DNA of 64,000 nucleotides, from contig NZ_CP061497.1 in assembly GCF_014678725.1 (NCBI RefSeq), positions 2,983,479 to 3,047,478 of the forward strand, read 5' to 3'. Under the pieces are notes generated by a model. That model did no database searches, was not told the DNA's origin, and saw only the letters and a program-made list of their open reading frames with translations. Positions 1 to 9,391 of this stretch are shown here, in pieces. The DNA comes from Thermomonas sp. XSG. Lineage in GTDB: Bacteria > Pseudomonadota > Gammaproteobacteria > Xanthomonadales > Xanthomonadaceae. Position numbers and translations under genes: made by a program. The stretch's first letter is position 1, and every line of letters begins with the position of its first letter.

Positions 1-78
1 GCCCGCGCCCTTGAGGATGCTGCCGCCTACAAGGGCGACCAGTCCGAGGATCGCGCCGATGACACTGAGGATATCCAT
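1..78 (-). CDS. motA: MotA/MotC-type flagellar stator protein, N-terminal 26 residues only
   Basis: The gene starts at 78 and runs off the left edge of the window. The visible peptide MDILSVIGAILGLVALVGGS followed by ILKGAG is the first transmembrane helix typical of MotA/PomA/MotC proton-channel stator subunits. It starts 9 bp after the cheA stop, so it is the next gene of the che operon, where a stator pair is common in Pseudomonas and Xanthomonas. Only the first helix is visible, so the exact paralogue (MotA, MotC or PomA) cannot be decided. Confidence 0.75.
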   Translation of the reverse strand, partial: MDILSVIGAILGLVALVGGSILKGAG

Positions 79-87
79 ATGTTCACG

Positions 88-1872
88 CTAACGGCCGCGC
101 GCGGTGGCGCTTGAGCCGCGCTGCGCGGATTCGAGCAGTGCGTCCACGTCCAGGATCAGCGCCATGCGGCCGTCACCGACCAGGCTGGCACCGGCGTAAC
201 CGGGCAGTCCACGCAGGCTGCGCGGCAGCGCCTTGATGACCACTTCCTCGCGGCCGAGCACATGGTCGACCAGCATGCAGAAGCGCTGGTCGCCGGCCTG
301 CAGCACCACCCCGCGGGTCGCCTCGCTGACGCCCTTGCCCACCCCCAGCCATTCGCGCAGCGACAGCACCGGCAGCGGGCGTTCGCGCAGGTCGAGGATC
401 TTCTGCCCGTCCATCCACATCACCTGGCTGTCGTCGTGGGTGACCACTTCGATCACCCGCACCAGCGGCAGCGCATAGACATCGTCGTCTAGCTCCACCA
501 GCAGGGTCGGCAGGATCGCCAGCGTCAGCGGCACGCGGATGACGAAGCGCGAGCCGCGGCCCAGTTCGGACTGGATCTGCACCTGGCCGGACAGCTCGCG
601 GATCTTGGATTGCACCACGTCCATGCCCACCCCGCGCCCGGACAGGTCGGAGACCTCCGTGCGGGTGGAGAAGCCGGGCAGGAACAGCAGCGACAGACAC
701 TCGTCCTCGGACAGGCGGCCGGCGGATTCGCTGTCGATCAGGCCCTTGCGGATGGCGCTGCGACGGATCGCCTCGGCGTCGATGCCGCCGCCGTCGTCGC
801 TGACCTCGATGGCGACGTGATCGCCTTCCTGCTGCGCGGCCAGGCGCACCCGCCCGACTTCCGGCTTGCCCACCGCGTGGCGCACCGCCGGCATTTCGAT
901 GCCGTGGTCGATGGCGTTGCGGACCAGGTGCACCAGCGGGTCGGCCAGTGCCTCCACCAGATTGCGGTCGAGCTCGGTGTCGCCGCCCTCGACCACCAGT
1001 TCGACCTGTTTGTCGAGCTGACGGGCGACGTCGCGGGCAAGTTTGGGGAAACGGGTGAACACCCGGCTGACCGGCTGCATGCGCGCCGACATCACCGCAC
1101 CCTGCAGGCGCGCCGTGACGGTGTCGAGCGCGGTCACCGCGCGGTCGAGGTTCTCGTTGCGCAGGTCGGGGCGAAGGGTTTTCAGGCGGTTGCGTGCCAG
1201 CACCAGTTCGCCGACCAGGTTGACCAGGGCGTCCAGCCGGCGCACGTCGACGCGGACCGTGTGCTCGGTTTCGGCGGGCGCGGGTGCAGGCCTGTCGGCT
1301 GCCGGTTTGGCCGCTGCCGGTTTGGCCGCTGCCGGTTTCGGCGCGGGTGGCGCCACCGGCTTCGGTGCGGGCGGCGGGGCGGCGCCGGGAATGGCGCCTT
1401 CACCGTGCAGGCTGTCTAGCAGGGCGTCGAAGTCGAGGTCGTCGAGGTTGTCGGGCAGCTCGAACGCCGGCTCCGCGACCGCGGCGACCGGCGCGTCGGC
1501 CCCGCGCACCTGGCGCAGCAGGGCCGGGTCGACTTCCTCGAGATCCTCGCCGCGACCCAGCGCATCGAGCATGTCCAGCAGGATGTCGACTGCGCGCTGG
1601 GCACCGTCGAAGGCGGCTGCGTCGAGCGCACGGATGCCGCTGCGGGCGGCGTCGATGCGGTCCTCGAAGGCGTGGCACAGCTGCACCATCGGGGGCAGGT
1701 CGAGGAAGCCGGCGCCGCCCTTGATGGTGTGGAAACCGCGGAATACGGCGTCGAGGGTGGGGCGGTCGCCGGGATCCTGCTCGAGCGCCACGACCTGTTC
1801 GCCGAGGCGATCAAGGATCTCGCGCGCCTCGACGAGGAAGTCCGCGCGGGCGTCGTAGCCGTCCGCCGACAT
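88..1872 (-). CDS. cheA: Chemotaxis histidine kinase CheA (594 aa)
   Basis: CheA autophosphorylates on an HPt histidine and passes phosphate to CheY in the cytoplasmic chemoreceptor array. The N-terminal HPt domain has His48 in FHTIKGGAGF. A Pro/Ala linker with repeated AAAKP units follows (about 210-245). Then come the dimerisation helices, the HATPase with N-box LVHLVRNAIDHG, G1 DDGGGID and GRGVGMDVV, and a C-terminal CheW-like domain (about 450-590). The ATG at 1872 is chosen because upstream codons would overlap cheZ deeply; it lies 2 bp after the cheZ stop. The length is slightly short of E. coli CheA (654 aa), probably because the P2 region is poorly developed. Confidence 0.96.
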   Translation of the reverse strand: MSADGYDARADFLVEAREILDRLGEQVVALEQDPGDRPTLDAVFRGFHTIKGGAGFLDLPPMVQLCHAFEDRIDAARSGIRALDAAAFDGAQRAVDILLDMLDALGRGEDLEEVDPALLRQVRGADAPVAAVAEPAFELPDNLDDLDFDALLDSLHGEGAIPGAAPPPAPKPVAPPAPKPAAAKPAAAKPAADRPAPAPAETEHTVRVDVRRLDALVNLVGELVLARNRLKTLRPDLRNENLDRAVTALDTVTARLQGAVMSARMQPVSRVFTRFPKLARDVARQLDKQVELVVEGGDTELDRNLVEALADPLVHLVRNAIDHGIEMPAVRHAVGKPEVGRVRLAAQQEGDHVAIEVSDDGGGIDAEAIRRSAIRKGLIDSESAGRLSEDECLSLLFLPGFSTRTEVSDLSGRGVGMDVVQSKIRELSGQVQIQSELGRGSRFVIRVPLTLAILPTLLVELDDDVYALPLVRVIEVVTHDDSQVMWMDGQKILDLRERPLPVLSLREWLGVGKGVSEATRGVVLQAGDQRFCMLVDHVLGREEVVIKALPRSLRGLPGYAGASLVGDGRMALILDVDALLESAQRGSSATARGR

Positions 1873-1874
1873 GG

Positions 1875-2492
1875 TCAGATCCCGAGGTCGGCCAGCAGGT
1901 CGTTGGCCTCGTCTTGGGTGGCCGCCGGCGCATCGACGCCGGAAACCGCCGGGCCGTTGCCCCTGCTGTCCTCGCCATGCAGCGCCTGGATGTCGCCCAG
2001 GCCGGACTGCAGCGAGCGGATCAGGTGGATCACCCGCTGGATGATCTGGCCGGTGAGGTCCTGGAAGCTCTGCGCCTCGACCATCGACGACAGCCGCGCG
2101 CGGATCGCGTCCACGGTGGCCTCGTGCTCGGGGCCGATGGTGCCGAGCAGGGTCCGGCATTCGTCAGCCAGATCGAGGGTGCGCATGCTGGCCTCCTCGG
2201 TCATCTTGACCACGTGCTCGAGCCGGCTGCACGCGTCCGGCAGGCCGCCGGATGAGGCCTTGGCCGCGGCGGGGATGCGCACGTCGATCGCGCGCTCCAG
2301 GTCGTCCAGCTCGCGGGCAAGCTTGACCAGGCTTTCCACCACCGGCTGCCGGCGCCACTCCAGCAGCGAGTCCAGGTGGTGCTTCCAGGCCGAGGCATCG
2401 CCTTGCTCCAGCGCCGCCATGGCGGCGTGCAGGCGTTCGATGATCTGGGCGTCGCCGGCGGGAACGGACGGCGGTCGCAGCGGCAGGCTCAT
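1875..2492 (-). CDS. cheZ: CheY-P phosphatase CheZ (205 aa)
   Basis: CheZ dephosphorylates CheY-P and ends the tumbling signal. The protein is largely helical with the motif [16 protein letters not shown] (about residues 140-157), which contains the catalytic-region DLTGQ of CheZ, and it ends in LLADLGI, the CheY-binding tail typical of the family. Its ATG overlaps the cheY stop in an ATGA arrangement and its own stop is 2 bp from cheA, so cheY-cheZ-cheA are translationally coupled. Confidence 0.94.
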   Translation of the reverse strand: MSLPLRPPSVPAGDAQIIERLHAAMAALEQGDASAWKHHLDSLLEWRRQPVVESLVKLARELDDLERAIDVRIPAAAKASSGGLPDACSRLEHVVKMTEEASMRTLDLADECRTLLGTIGPEHEATVDAIRARLSSMVEAQSFQDLTGQIIQRVIHLIRSLQSGLGDIQALHGEDSRGNGPAVSGVDAPAATQDEANDLLADLGI

Positions 2493-2881
2493 GCGGCTTT
2501 CTCCATCCGTTCGAAGATCTTGACCAGCTTGTCTTCCAGGGTCGCGGCGGTGAAGGGCTTGATGATGTAGCCGTTCACGCCGGCCTGCGCGGCTTCGATG
2601 ATCTGCTCGCGTTTGGCCTCAGCGGTGACCATCAGCACCGGGATCTTGGCCAGCGATTCGTCGGCGCGGATCGCCTTGAGCAGGTCGATGCCGGGCATCC
2701 CCGGCATGTTCCAGTCGGTGACGACGAGGTCGAACTTCGCCTTCTGCAGTTCGACCAGCGCGGTGGTGCCGTCGTCGGCTTCCGCCGTGTTGGTGAAACC
2801 CAGGTCGTTGAGCAGGTTCTTGACGATGCGGCGCATGGTCGAGAAATCGTCAACGATGAGGATGCGGATGCCCTTGTCCAT
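2489..2881 (-). CDS. cheY: Chemotaxis response regulator CheY (130 aa)
   Basis: Single receiver domain that binds the FliM/FliN switch when phosphorylated. It has the acidic pair Asp11-Asp12, the phospho-acceptor Asp56 in [12 protein letters not shown], and the late KPF lysine. The ATG at 2881 ([12 protein letters not shown]) was preferred to an upstream ATG because the extra 31 codons are not receiver-like. The 98-bp gap to fliA contains a short GC-rich inverted repeat (2952-2969) that could weakly attenuate transcription. I found no convincing sigma-28 box there. Confidence 0.96.
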   Translation of the reverse strand: MDKGIRILIVDDFSTMRRIVKNLLNDLGFTNTAEADDGTTALVELQKAKFDLVVTDWNMPGMPGIDLLKAIRADESLAKIPVLMVTAEAKREQIIEAAQAGVNGYIIKPFTAATLEDKLVKIFERMEKAA

Positions 2882-2979
2882 AGTGGATCCTGTGGATATT
2901 CGGTAACGGTAACGGTCGGCGACCGGGAATCTTGATGGTGCCGCATCCACGCCGGGGATGCAGCCCCGGGGCACTCCGC

Positions 2980-3729
2980 TCAGGCCATTTCGGCGTCGAT
3001 CTCGCTGCGCCAGTCGGTCAGCCGCGAGCGCAGCCGCAGCATGGCCTGGCCATGGATCTGGCAGACCCGTGATTCGCTGACGTTGAGCACGGCGCCGATC
3101 TCGCGCAGGTTCATTTCCTGCTCGTAGTACAGTGACAGCACCAGCTGCTCGCGCTCCGGCAGGTTCTCGATGGCGTCGCCCAGCGCGGACCGGAAAGCGC
3201 CCTGCTCGAAGCGGCGGGCGGGGGTGATGTTGTCCTGGTGTTCCAGGCGCGGCTCGCCGTCGTGTTCCTCGGCGTATTCGTCCAGGCTCAGCAGCTGGCC
3301 GCGGGCGGCGTCCTGCAGCACGTGGTGATAGTCGTCGACGCTCATGCCCAGCACGCCGGCGATTTCCTGCGAGGTGGCGGCGCGGCCTTCGCGCTGCTCC
3401 ACGTTGCGAGTGGCGGCGACCACGTCGCGGTAGCGGCGGTGGACCGAGCGCGGGACCCAGTCGCCGGCGCGGATCGCGTCGATCATCGAGCCGCGGATGC
3501 GGATCGAAGCATAGGTTTCGAAGGTGGCGCCCTGGTCGGACTGGAAGTTCCGCGCCGCTTCGATGAGGCCGATCATGCCGGCCTGGATCAGGTCGTCGAT
3601 ATCGACGCTGGAGGGCAGCCGCGCCGCCAGGTGGTGCGCGATGCGGCGCACCAGTTCGGCATGGCGAGCCACGATCGCGGCGGCATCACCGGTCTGCTGG
3701 GCGCGATACTGGGCGGCCCCGGTGCTCAT
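2980..3729 (-). CDS. fliA: Flagellar sigma factor FliA / sigma-28 (249 aa)
   Basis: Directs RNA polymerase to late flagellar and chemotaxis promoters (flagellin, flgM, che genes). Sigma-70 region 2 is [18 protein letters not shown]...[18 protein letters not shown], and region 4 contains the [25 protein letters not shown]. The ATG at 3729 overlaps the fleN stop (ATGA), which fixes the start; longer upstream extensions lie inside fleN. Its anti-sigma factor FlgM is encoded at 45274-45585. Confidence 0.96.
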   Translation of the reverse strand: MSTGAAQYRAQQTGDAAAIVARHAELVRRIAHHLAARLPSSVDIDDLIQAGMIGLIEAARNFQSDQGATFETYASIRIRGSMIDAIRAGDWVPRSVHRRYRDVVAATRNVEQREGRAATSQEIAGVLGMSVDDYHHVLQDAARGQLLSLDEYAEEHDGEPRLEHQDNITPARRFEQGAFRSALGDAIENLPEREQLVLSLYYEQEMNLREIGAVLNVSESRVCQIHGQAMLRLRSRLTDWRSEIDAEMA

Positions 3730-4583
3730 GCACAGGCGCTCCCCTGGGCGGCGACCAGACGCTCGGTGAAGAATTCGACGTGGCCGCGCGGACCCTGTGG
3801 CGCCTGCCACTGGCCGATCTTGCGGACGATGTCACGGAACGCCAGCGACGCCGGCGCGGTGGGGAAGGCGTCGACCACCGATTCCTGCCGCTGCACCGCC
3901 AGCCGCAGCCATTCGTCGCGGGGGATCGCGCCGAGGTAGGACAGGGTCACGTCGAGGAAACGCGAGGTCACGCGCTCCAGTTTGTCGAACACCGCGCGCC
4001 CTTCGTTGACATTGGGCACCTGGTTGGCCACCACCTGGATGCGGTTCACGCCGCGGTCGCGGCTGAGCACCTTGATGAGGGCGTAGGCATCGGTCACCGA
4101 CGCGGGCTCGTCGCAGACCACCAGGATCACGTCCTGCGCGGCCTGGCAGAAGGTCAGCACGCCGTCGCTGATGCCGGCCGGGGTGTCCACGATCATCACG
4201 TCCAGCGGGATGTCGAGATGCGAGAACGCGTTGACCAGGCCGACGTGCTGCTGCGGCAGCAGTTCGGTCATGTGGCGCTTGCCGGAGGCGGCCGGCACCA
4301 CCAGCAGGCCGCGCGGGCCTTCGATGACGGTGTCGCGCAGTTCGCAGCGGCCGGCGAACACGTCGGCCAGGGTGAAGCGCGGCGACAGCCCCAGCATCAC
4401 GTCGACGTTGGCCAGCCCCAGGTCGGTATCCAGCAGCATGGTGCGCTGGCCGGCGTTGACCAGGGCCATGGCGAGGTTGATCGAGGTGGTGGTCTTGCCC
4501 ACGCCGCCTTTGCCGCCGGTCACGGCGATCACGCGGGGCGCGGTGGTGGCGTTCGCGGCGCGATGGGACTCAAGCGGATGCAT
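3726..4583 (-). CDS. fleN: Flagellar number regulator FleN/FlhG, MinD-like ATPase (285 aa)
   Basis: ParA/MinD-family ATPase that limits flagellar number by antagonising FleQ and partnering the GTPase FlhF at the pole. The deviant Walker A KGGVGKTT is at residues 25-32, followed by LLDTDLGLANVDVMLGL, typical of FlhG, and VDTPAGIS as switch II. It overlaps flhF upstream by 14 bp and fliA downstream by 4 bp. Confidence 0.95.
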   Translation of the reverse strand: MHPLESHRAANATTAPRVIAVTGGKGGVGKTTTSINLAMALVNAGQRTMLLDTDLGLANVDVMLGLSPRFTLADVFAGRCELRDTVIEGPRGLLVVPAASGKRHMTELLPQQHVGLVNAFSHLDIPLDVMIVDTPAGISDGVLTFCQAAQDVILVVCDEPASVTDAYALIKVLSRDRGVNRIQVVANQVPNVNEGRAVFDKLERVTSRFLDVTLSYLGAIPRDEWLRLAVQRQESVVDAFPTAPASLAFRDIVRKIGQWQAPQGPRGHVEFFTERLVAAQGSACA

Positions 4584-6117
4584 GGCGGCCTTCGTCGTGG
4601 TTGGGGCTGACGCTGTTGTCGCGACGGGGGAAGTCCAGGGCGCTGGCCAGCTCCCGGGCGTCGGCCAGCTCGAGGTCCTCGGGTACCCGTTGACCGGAGG
4701 TGGTGTACGCCATCGGCAGATTATGCTGCACCAGCACCGAGAGTGCTGCCCCCGGGCGGATGCTTTCGTCCAGCTTGGTCAGGATCACCGCTTCCGGCGC
4801 CGCCGGGCGGTAGCGGCGCAGCAGTTCACCCAGATCGGCCGGATGCGCGTTCGCCGGCAGCACCAGCAGGCTGCGCACGTTGCTGGCGGCACGCACCCAC
4901 AGGATCTGCCGCAGCAGGGCGCGGTCGCGCAGGCCGTGGCCGGCGGTATCGATCAGCACCAGCGGGTAATCGGCCAGCTGCTCCAGCGCGTGGGTGAGGG
5001 CTTCCGGGCCGTCGGCATCACACACGGTCACGCCCAGCCGGCGGCCGAGCACGTGCAGCTGTTCGCGTGCACCGGCGCGCTCGTTGTCGGTGCTGACCAA
5101 GGCCACGTCGCGGGCGCCGTGGCGGGCGGCATAGCGGGCCGCCAGCTTGGCGATGGTGGTGGTCTTGCCGGCGCCGGTGGGCCCGAGCAGTGCGACGATG
5201 CCGCCGCGCTCCAGCAGTTCCCCGTCGGCCACTGGCAGCTCTGTGGCCAGCGCTTCGCGCAGCGGCGACAGGATGGCTTCGGTCTGCAGGGTCGGGTCCA
5301 GGCGCTGGGCGATGCGCTGCGACAGCGCGTCATCGCAGCCGAAAGCGGCCAGCGCGTCGAGGGCAGCCGCGCGTGCGGGCGAGCCACGCAGGCGCTCGGT
5401 CGCGAACTGGCCCATCTCGCGTTCGATCACCTTGCGCATCGCCGCCAGTTCGGCGCGCAGCGCGGATACTGCCGGATCGGTTTCGATCACCCGAAGCGCG
5501 GGGGACTCGTCGGCCCGCACCGGCGTTACGGCCGCGGCGGGCGTGGCAGTCGGGACGGGAGGCTGCGCGACCAGCGGCTGGGTCGGCAGCGGCGGCGCGG
5601 CAGCGCGGCGCAGGGCCTGGGCGAAATCGGTGGGCTGGAGCGCCTCGTCATCGTCGATGCGCACGTCAATGCGCGGCGCGCCCGTGCCGGCAACGGGTTC
5701 GGGCTGCCGCGCCTGCGCGGCGACGGTCTGCGCAGCCGGTGTGGCGGCAGGGCTGGACGCGCGGGCGGCGGGCTTGAACGCGGCCATCATCTGTTCCAGT
5801 CGGCTGGCCTGGCGTTCCGGCAGCGCGGGTTTTTCCAGCGGCGGGACTTCCACACCGTCGATCCGGAACACCGCGCGTTCGCTGCCGCGGCTGGCCGCGG
5901 GGGCGCGGGCCGGGGCTTCGGCGGAGGGCGCGGGCACGTTCATGGTGCGCAGGGTCTGCTGCACCAGCGCCTCGTCGTAATCGGTGGCGGCTACCACTTC
6001 CACGCCGCCTTCTGCGACCTGGCGACTGGACAGGATCACCGCGTCGGGGCCCTGTTCGTCGCGCACCATGCGCAGCGCGGTGCGCATGTCGGGGGCGGTG
6101 AAGCGTTTGATTCTCAT
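4570..6117 (-). CDS. flhF: Signal-recognition-particle-like GTPase FlhF (515 aa)
   Basis: Marks the cell pole for flagellar assembly. Domains: an N-terminal B domain (MRIKRFTAPDMRTALRMVRD), a long low-complexity Pro/Ala linker (about 60-210), then the NG domain with P-loop GPTGAGKTTT at 312-321, DTAGHG-type G3 and TKLDE as G4. It lies 38 bp downstream of flhA and overlaps fleN by 14 bp. The linker is long for the family, but both functional domains are intact. Confidence 0.95.
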   Translation of the reverse strand: MRIKRFTAPDMRTALRMVRDEQGPDAVILSSRQVAEGGVEVVAATDYDEALVQQTLRTMNVPAPSAEAPARAPAASRGSERAVFRIDGVEVPPLEKPALPERQASRLEQMMAAFKPAARASSPAATPAAQTVAAQARQPEPVAGTGAPRIDVRIDDDEALQPTDFAQALRRAAAPPLPTQPLVAQPPVPTATPAAAVTPVRADESPALRVIETDPAVSALRAELAAMRKVIEREMGQFATERLRGSPARAAALDALAAFGCDDALSQRIAQRLDPTLQTEAILSPLREALATELPVADGELLERGGIVALLGPTGAGKTTTIAKLAARYAARHGARDVALVSTDNERAGAREQLHVLGRRLGVTVCDADGPEALTHALEQLADYPLVLIDTAGHGLRDRALLRQILWVRAASNVRSLLVLPANAHPADLGELLRRYRPAAPEAVILTKLDESIRPGAALSVLVQHNLPMAYTTSGQRVPEDLELADARELASALDFPRRDNSVSPNHDEGRHASA

Positions 6118-6155
6118 GGTGTTGATCCGCTATCCAGTCTGTCGGGGTGCCAAGC

Positions 6156-8246
6156 TCAGCCAACCGCCCCCAGCAACCGCAACCGCTTGTCTTCGGGGAC
6201 TTCGCCGTAGGCCAGCACCGAAAGCTGCGGCACGCTGTGGCGTACCAGCCGCGAGATCGCCGCGCGGATCCCGCCCGGGACCAGCAGGATCGCGGGTTCG
6301 CCGCGTTGTTCCTGCCGGGCCACGCACTCGCTGAGGTTCTGGTGCAGACGCTCGGCGAGTCCGGGTTCCAACGCGGCGCCCTGGCCGCTGACCGAGTCCT
6401 GCAATATGCGTTCCAATTGCGGGGCCAGGGTGAATACCGGCAATTCCGGCGCCATCCCGTTGAGCTCCTGCACGATGAACGGGCCCAGTGCGGTGCGCAC
6501 GGCGGCGGTCAGCACCGACGGGTCCTGGGTATGAATGCCGTGCTCCAGCAGCGCCTCCACGATCCGGCGCATCTGCCGCAGCGGCACTTTCTCGGTCAGC
6601 AGCGACTGCAGCACCCGCACGATCACCGACAGCGGCAGCAGCTTCGGCGTCAGGTCTTCGACGAGCTTGGGCGACGCCTTGCCGACACTGGCCAGCAGCT
6701 GCTGCACCTCGTCGTGGCCGAGCAGTTCGGCGGCGCGTTCACGCACCAGATGCGACAGGTGGGTGGCGACCACGGTGCCGGCATCGACCACCGTGTAGCC
6801 CAGCGATTCGGCGTGGGCGCGCTGGCTGGGCAGGATCCAGGTGGCATCCAGCCCGAACGCCGGGTCCTTGCCGGGGATGCCTTCCAGCGGGCCGAACACC
6901 CGGCCCGGATCCAGTGCCAGCATCCGGTCCGGATGCAGGTCGCCGCCGGCCACCGGCACCCCGTGGACCAGGATGCGGTACTGGCCCGCGGCCAGTTCGA
7001 GGTTGTCGCGCACGTGCACGGCCGGGATCAGGAAGCCCAAATCCTGGGTCAGCTTGCGGCGCACGCCCTTGAGGCGGGTCAGCAGCTCGCCACCCTGCGC
7101 CTTGTCCACCAGCGCAATCAGCTTGTAGCCCACTTCCAGGCCCAGCGGCTCCACCGGCGCCACTTCGTCCCAGCTAAGTTCCGCCACCGCGCTGGAGCCC
7201 GGGGCCGCCATGTCCTGCGCCGCCGGTTCGGCGGCCGCGTCTTCGTGCTTCTTCAAGCGCCAGGCCGCGTAACCCAGGATGCCGGCGAACAGCAGGAACG
7301 GCAGGTTGGGCATGCCCGGCACGATGCCGATCAGGCCCATCAGCGCCGCCGCCACCACCAGCGCGCGGCGCTGGCCGAACACCTGCGCGCCGACCGCGGC
7401 GCCCATTTCCTGTTCGCGGGTGGCGCGGGTGACCAGCATCGCTACCGCGGTGGACACCAGCAGCGCCGGCAGCTGCGCCACCAGGCCGTCGCCGATCGCC
7501 AGCAGGGTGTAGGTCTGCATGGCGTCGCCGAAGGCCATGTCGTGCTGCAGGATGCCGATCAGCACGCCGCCGATCAGGTTGATGAACAGGATCAGCAGGC
7601 CGGCGATGGCATCGCCGCGCACGAACTTGCTGGCACCGTCCATCGAGCCGTAGAAATCGGCTTCGTTGCGCACTTCCTCGCGACGCAGCTTGGCTTCCTC
7701 GCGGGTCAGCAGGCCGGCGTTGAGGTCGGCGTCGATCGCCATCTGCTTGCCGGGCAGGGCGTCGAGGATGAAGCGCGCCGACACTTCCGAGATGCGCCCG
7801 GAGCCCTTGGTCACGACCACGAAGTTGACGATGGTGAGGATGGCGAACACCACGATGCCGACCGCGTAGCTGCCACCCACCACGAAACTGCCGAACGATT
7901 CGATGACGTGGCCAGCCGCGGCCCCGCCCTGGTGGCCGTGCAGCAGCACCACGCGGGTGGAGGCAACGTTCAGTGACAGCCGCAGCAGCGTGACCATCAG
8001 CAGCACGCTGGGGAAGACCGAGAATTCCAGCGGGCGCTTCACGTAGACGACCGCCAGCAGCACCATCAGCGACATCGCGATGTTGACGGTGAACAGGAGG
8101 TCGAGCAGGAACGGCGGCAGCGGCACCACCACCATCGACAGCATCGCCAGCACCACCACCGGCGCCGCCGCGCCGCTGCGCATCGACTGGAGGAGCGAAG
8201 ACATCGAGCTGGCGCCCTGCGCGCGGTTGTCCGGGGCGGCGCTCAT
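6156..8246 (-). CDS. flhA: Flagellar type III export gate protein FlhA (696 aa)
   Basis: Inner-membrane export gate that forms a nonameric ring and docks chaperone-substrate complexes. The N-terminal half has about eight transmembrane segments, and the conserved FHIPEP-type region is seen around LRLSLNVASTRVVLL and GKQMAIDADLNAGL. The C-terminal half is the soluble cytoplasmic domain (VDAGTVVATHLSHL). The length is normal for the family. Its ATG overlaps the flhB stop by 4 bp. Confidence 0.96.
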   Translation of the reverse strand: MSAAPDNRAQGASSMSSLLQSMRSGAAAPVVVLAMLSMVVVPLPPFLLDLLFTVNIAMSLMVLLAVVYVKRPLEFSVFPSVLLMVTLLRLSLNVASTRVVLLHGHQGGAAAGHVIESFGSFVVGGSYAVGIVVFAILTIVNFVVVTKGSGRISEVSARFILDALPGKQMAIDADLNAGLLTREEAKLRREEVRNEADFYGSMDGASKFVRGDAIAGLLILFINLIGGVLIGILQHDMAFGDAMQTYTLLAIGDGLVAQLPALLVSTAVAMLVTRATREQEMGAAVGAQVFGQRRALVVAAALMGLIGIVPGMPNLPFLLFAGILGYAAWRLKKHEDAAAEPAAQDMAAPGSSAVAELSWDEVAPVEPLGLEVGYKLIALVDKAQGGELLTRLKGVRRKLTQDLGFLIPAVHVRDNLELAAGQYRILVHGVPVAGGDLHPDRMLALDPGRVFGPLEGIPGKDPAFGLDATWILPSQRAHAESLGYTVVDAGTVVATHLSHLVRERAAELLGHDEVQQLLASVGKASPKLVEDLTPKLLPLSVIVRVLQSLLTEKVPLRQMRRIVEALLEHGIHTQDPSVLTAAVRTALGPFIVQELNGMAPELPVFTLAPQLERILQDSVSGQGAALEPGLAERLHQNLSECVARQEQRGEPAILLVPGGIRAAISRLVRHSVPQLSVLAYGEVPEDKRLRLLGAVG

Positions 8247-9385
8247 CGCGGCGATTTCCCGTCATCCAGCGACGGATCCACGGCAACCGTGGCCAGCTGG
8301 GGCATCGGGCCGTGCGAAGGGTGCCAGCGGCGCAGCTGGAATACGTAGGAGAGCACCTGGGCGACGGCGGCGTAGAGCTGCACGGGGATTTCCTGGTCGA
8401 GCTTGGCGTTGCGATACAAGGCGCGTGCCAGCGGCGGCGCCGCGACTGTCGCCACCCGGTGGGCGTTGCCGATCTCGCGGATCTTCAGCGCGATCTCGTC
8501 CACCCCCATCGCCACCACCTTGGGCGCCCGCATCTTGCCGGCTTCATACTTCAGCGCCACCGCGTAGTGGGTGGGGTTGGTGACGATCACGTCGGCCTCG
8601 GGTACCGCCTCCATCATCCGCCGCTGCGACATCTGCCGGGCCAGCTGGCGGACCTTGCCCTTGACCTCCGGGTTGCCCTCGTTTTCCTTGTGCTCGTCGC
8701 GCAGCTCCTGCTTGGTCATCTTCAGCTTCTGGCGCCAGTTCCAGTGCTGGTAGGGCACGTCGGCGGCGGCCAGCAGGCCCATCGCCCCGACCACCGCGAC
8801 CAGCACGTGCAGCATGAAGCCCATGCCTTCGGACACCGCCGCCTCCAGCGGCATCTTCTGCAACTGCGGGATGAAGCGCAGCGCGCGGTGCACGGCCCAG
8901 GCGCCGATGGCGCCGATGATCAGGATGCGCAGGATCTGCCGGACCAGCTCGGCCGCACCTTCTTGGCCGTAGGTGCGGCGCAGCCAGGCCATCGGGCTGA
9001 GACGGTCGAAATTGGGCTGCAGCGCCTGGTTGCTGAATACGATGCCGCCCATCGCCAGCGGCGCGATGAAGCAGGCCAGCAGCGCCACAGTGAGCAGCGG
9101 CAGTACCGGCAGCGCGGCACCGGCCACCAGCAGGGCTGCGTATTTGGGCAGACGGTCGGCGTGGCCGATCAGCGTGGGGTCGAAGCTCAGCGCGCCGCGC
9201 ATCCAGCCCAGCGAGGTGCGCGCCATGTAGCCGCTGCTGGCCAGGATCGCGACCGCGGTCGCGCCCAGCACCGCAACATTGGCCAGCTCGCGCGAGCGCG
9301 GCACGTCCCCGCGTTCGCGGGCTTCGCGCAGGCGTTTGGGACTGGGGGCTTCTGTCCGGTCCTCGCGATCCGCCGACTCACTCAT
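8243..9385 (-). CDS. flhB: Flagellar export specificity switch protein FlhB (380 aa)
   Basis: Integral membrane component that switches substrate specificity from rod/hook to filament. The self-cleavage motif NPTH is at residues 270-273 (VTNPTHYAVAL), after four membrane segments and a basic linker (KLKMTKQELRDEHKENEG). FliK (13924-15093) would act on this cytoplasmic domain. It starts 6 bp after the fliR stop, in the same run as fliLMNOPQR. Confidence 0.96.
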   Translation of the reverse strand: MSESADREDRTEAPSPKRLREARERGDVPRSRELANVAVLGATAVAILASSGYMARTSLGWMRGALSFDPTLIGHADRLPKYAALLVAGAALPVLPLLTVALLACFIAPLAMGGIVFSNQALQPNFDRLSPMAWLRRTYGQEGAAELVRQILRILIIGAIGAWAVHRALRFIPQLQKMPLEAAVSEGMGFMLHVLVAVVGAMGLLAAADVPYQHWNWRQKLKMTKQELRDEHKENEGNPEVKGKVRQLARQMSQRRMMEAVPEADVIVTNPTHYAVALKYEAGKMRAPKVVAMGVDEIALKIREIGNAHRVATVAAPPLARALYRNAKLDQEIPVQLYAAVAQVLSYVFQLRRWHPSHGPMPQLATVAVDPSLDDGKSPR

Positions 9386-9391
9386 TCCGAC

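Noticed and set aside
1875..2160. N-terminal extension of CheA to 2160
   Set aside because: The extra 96 codons are Arg/Pro-rich, overlap cheZ and precede the normal HPt start MSADGYDARADF.
2882..2979. Sigma-28 promoter in front of cheY
   Set aside because: The best -10-like match (GCCGACCG) has no acceptable -35 at the right spacing.
4171..7976. Long plus-strand open frames opposite flhF, fleN and flhA (for example 4171-6210 and 6147-7976)
   Set aside because: Gln/Gly/Arg/His-rich translations with no domain pattern, and full overlap with clearly conserved minus-strand genes.
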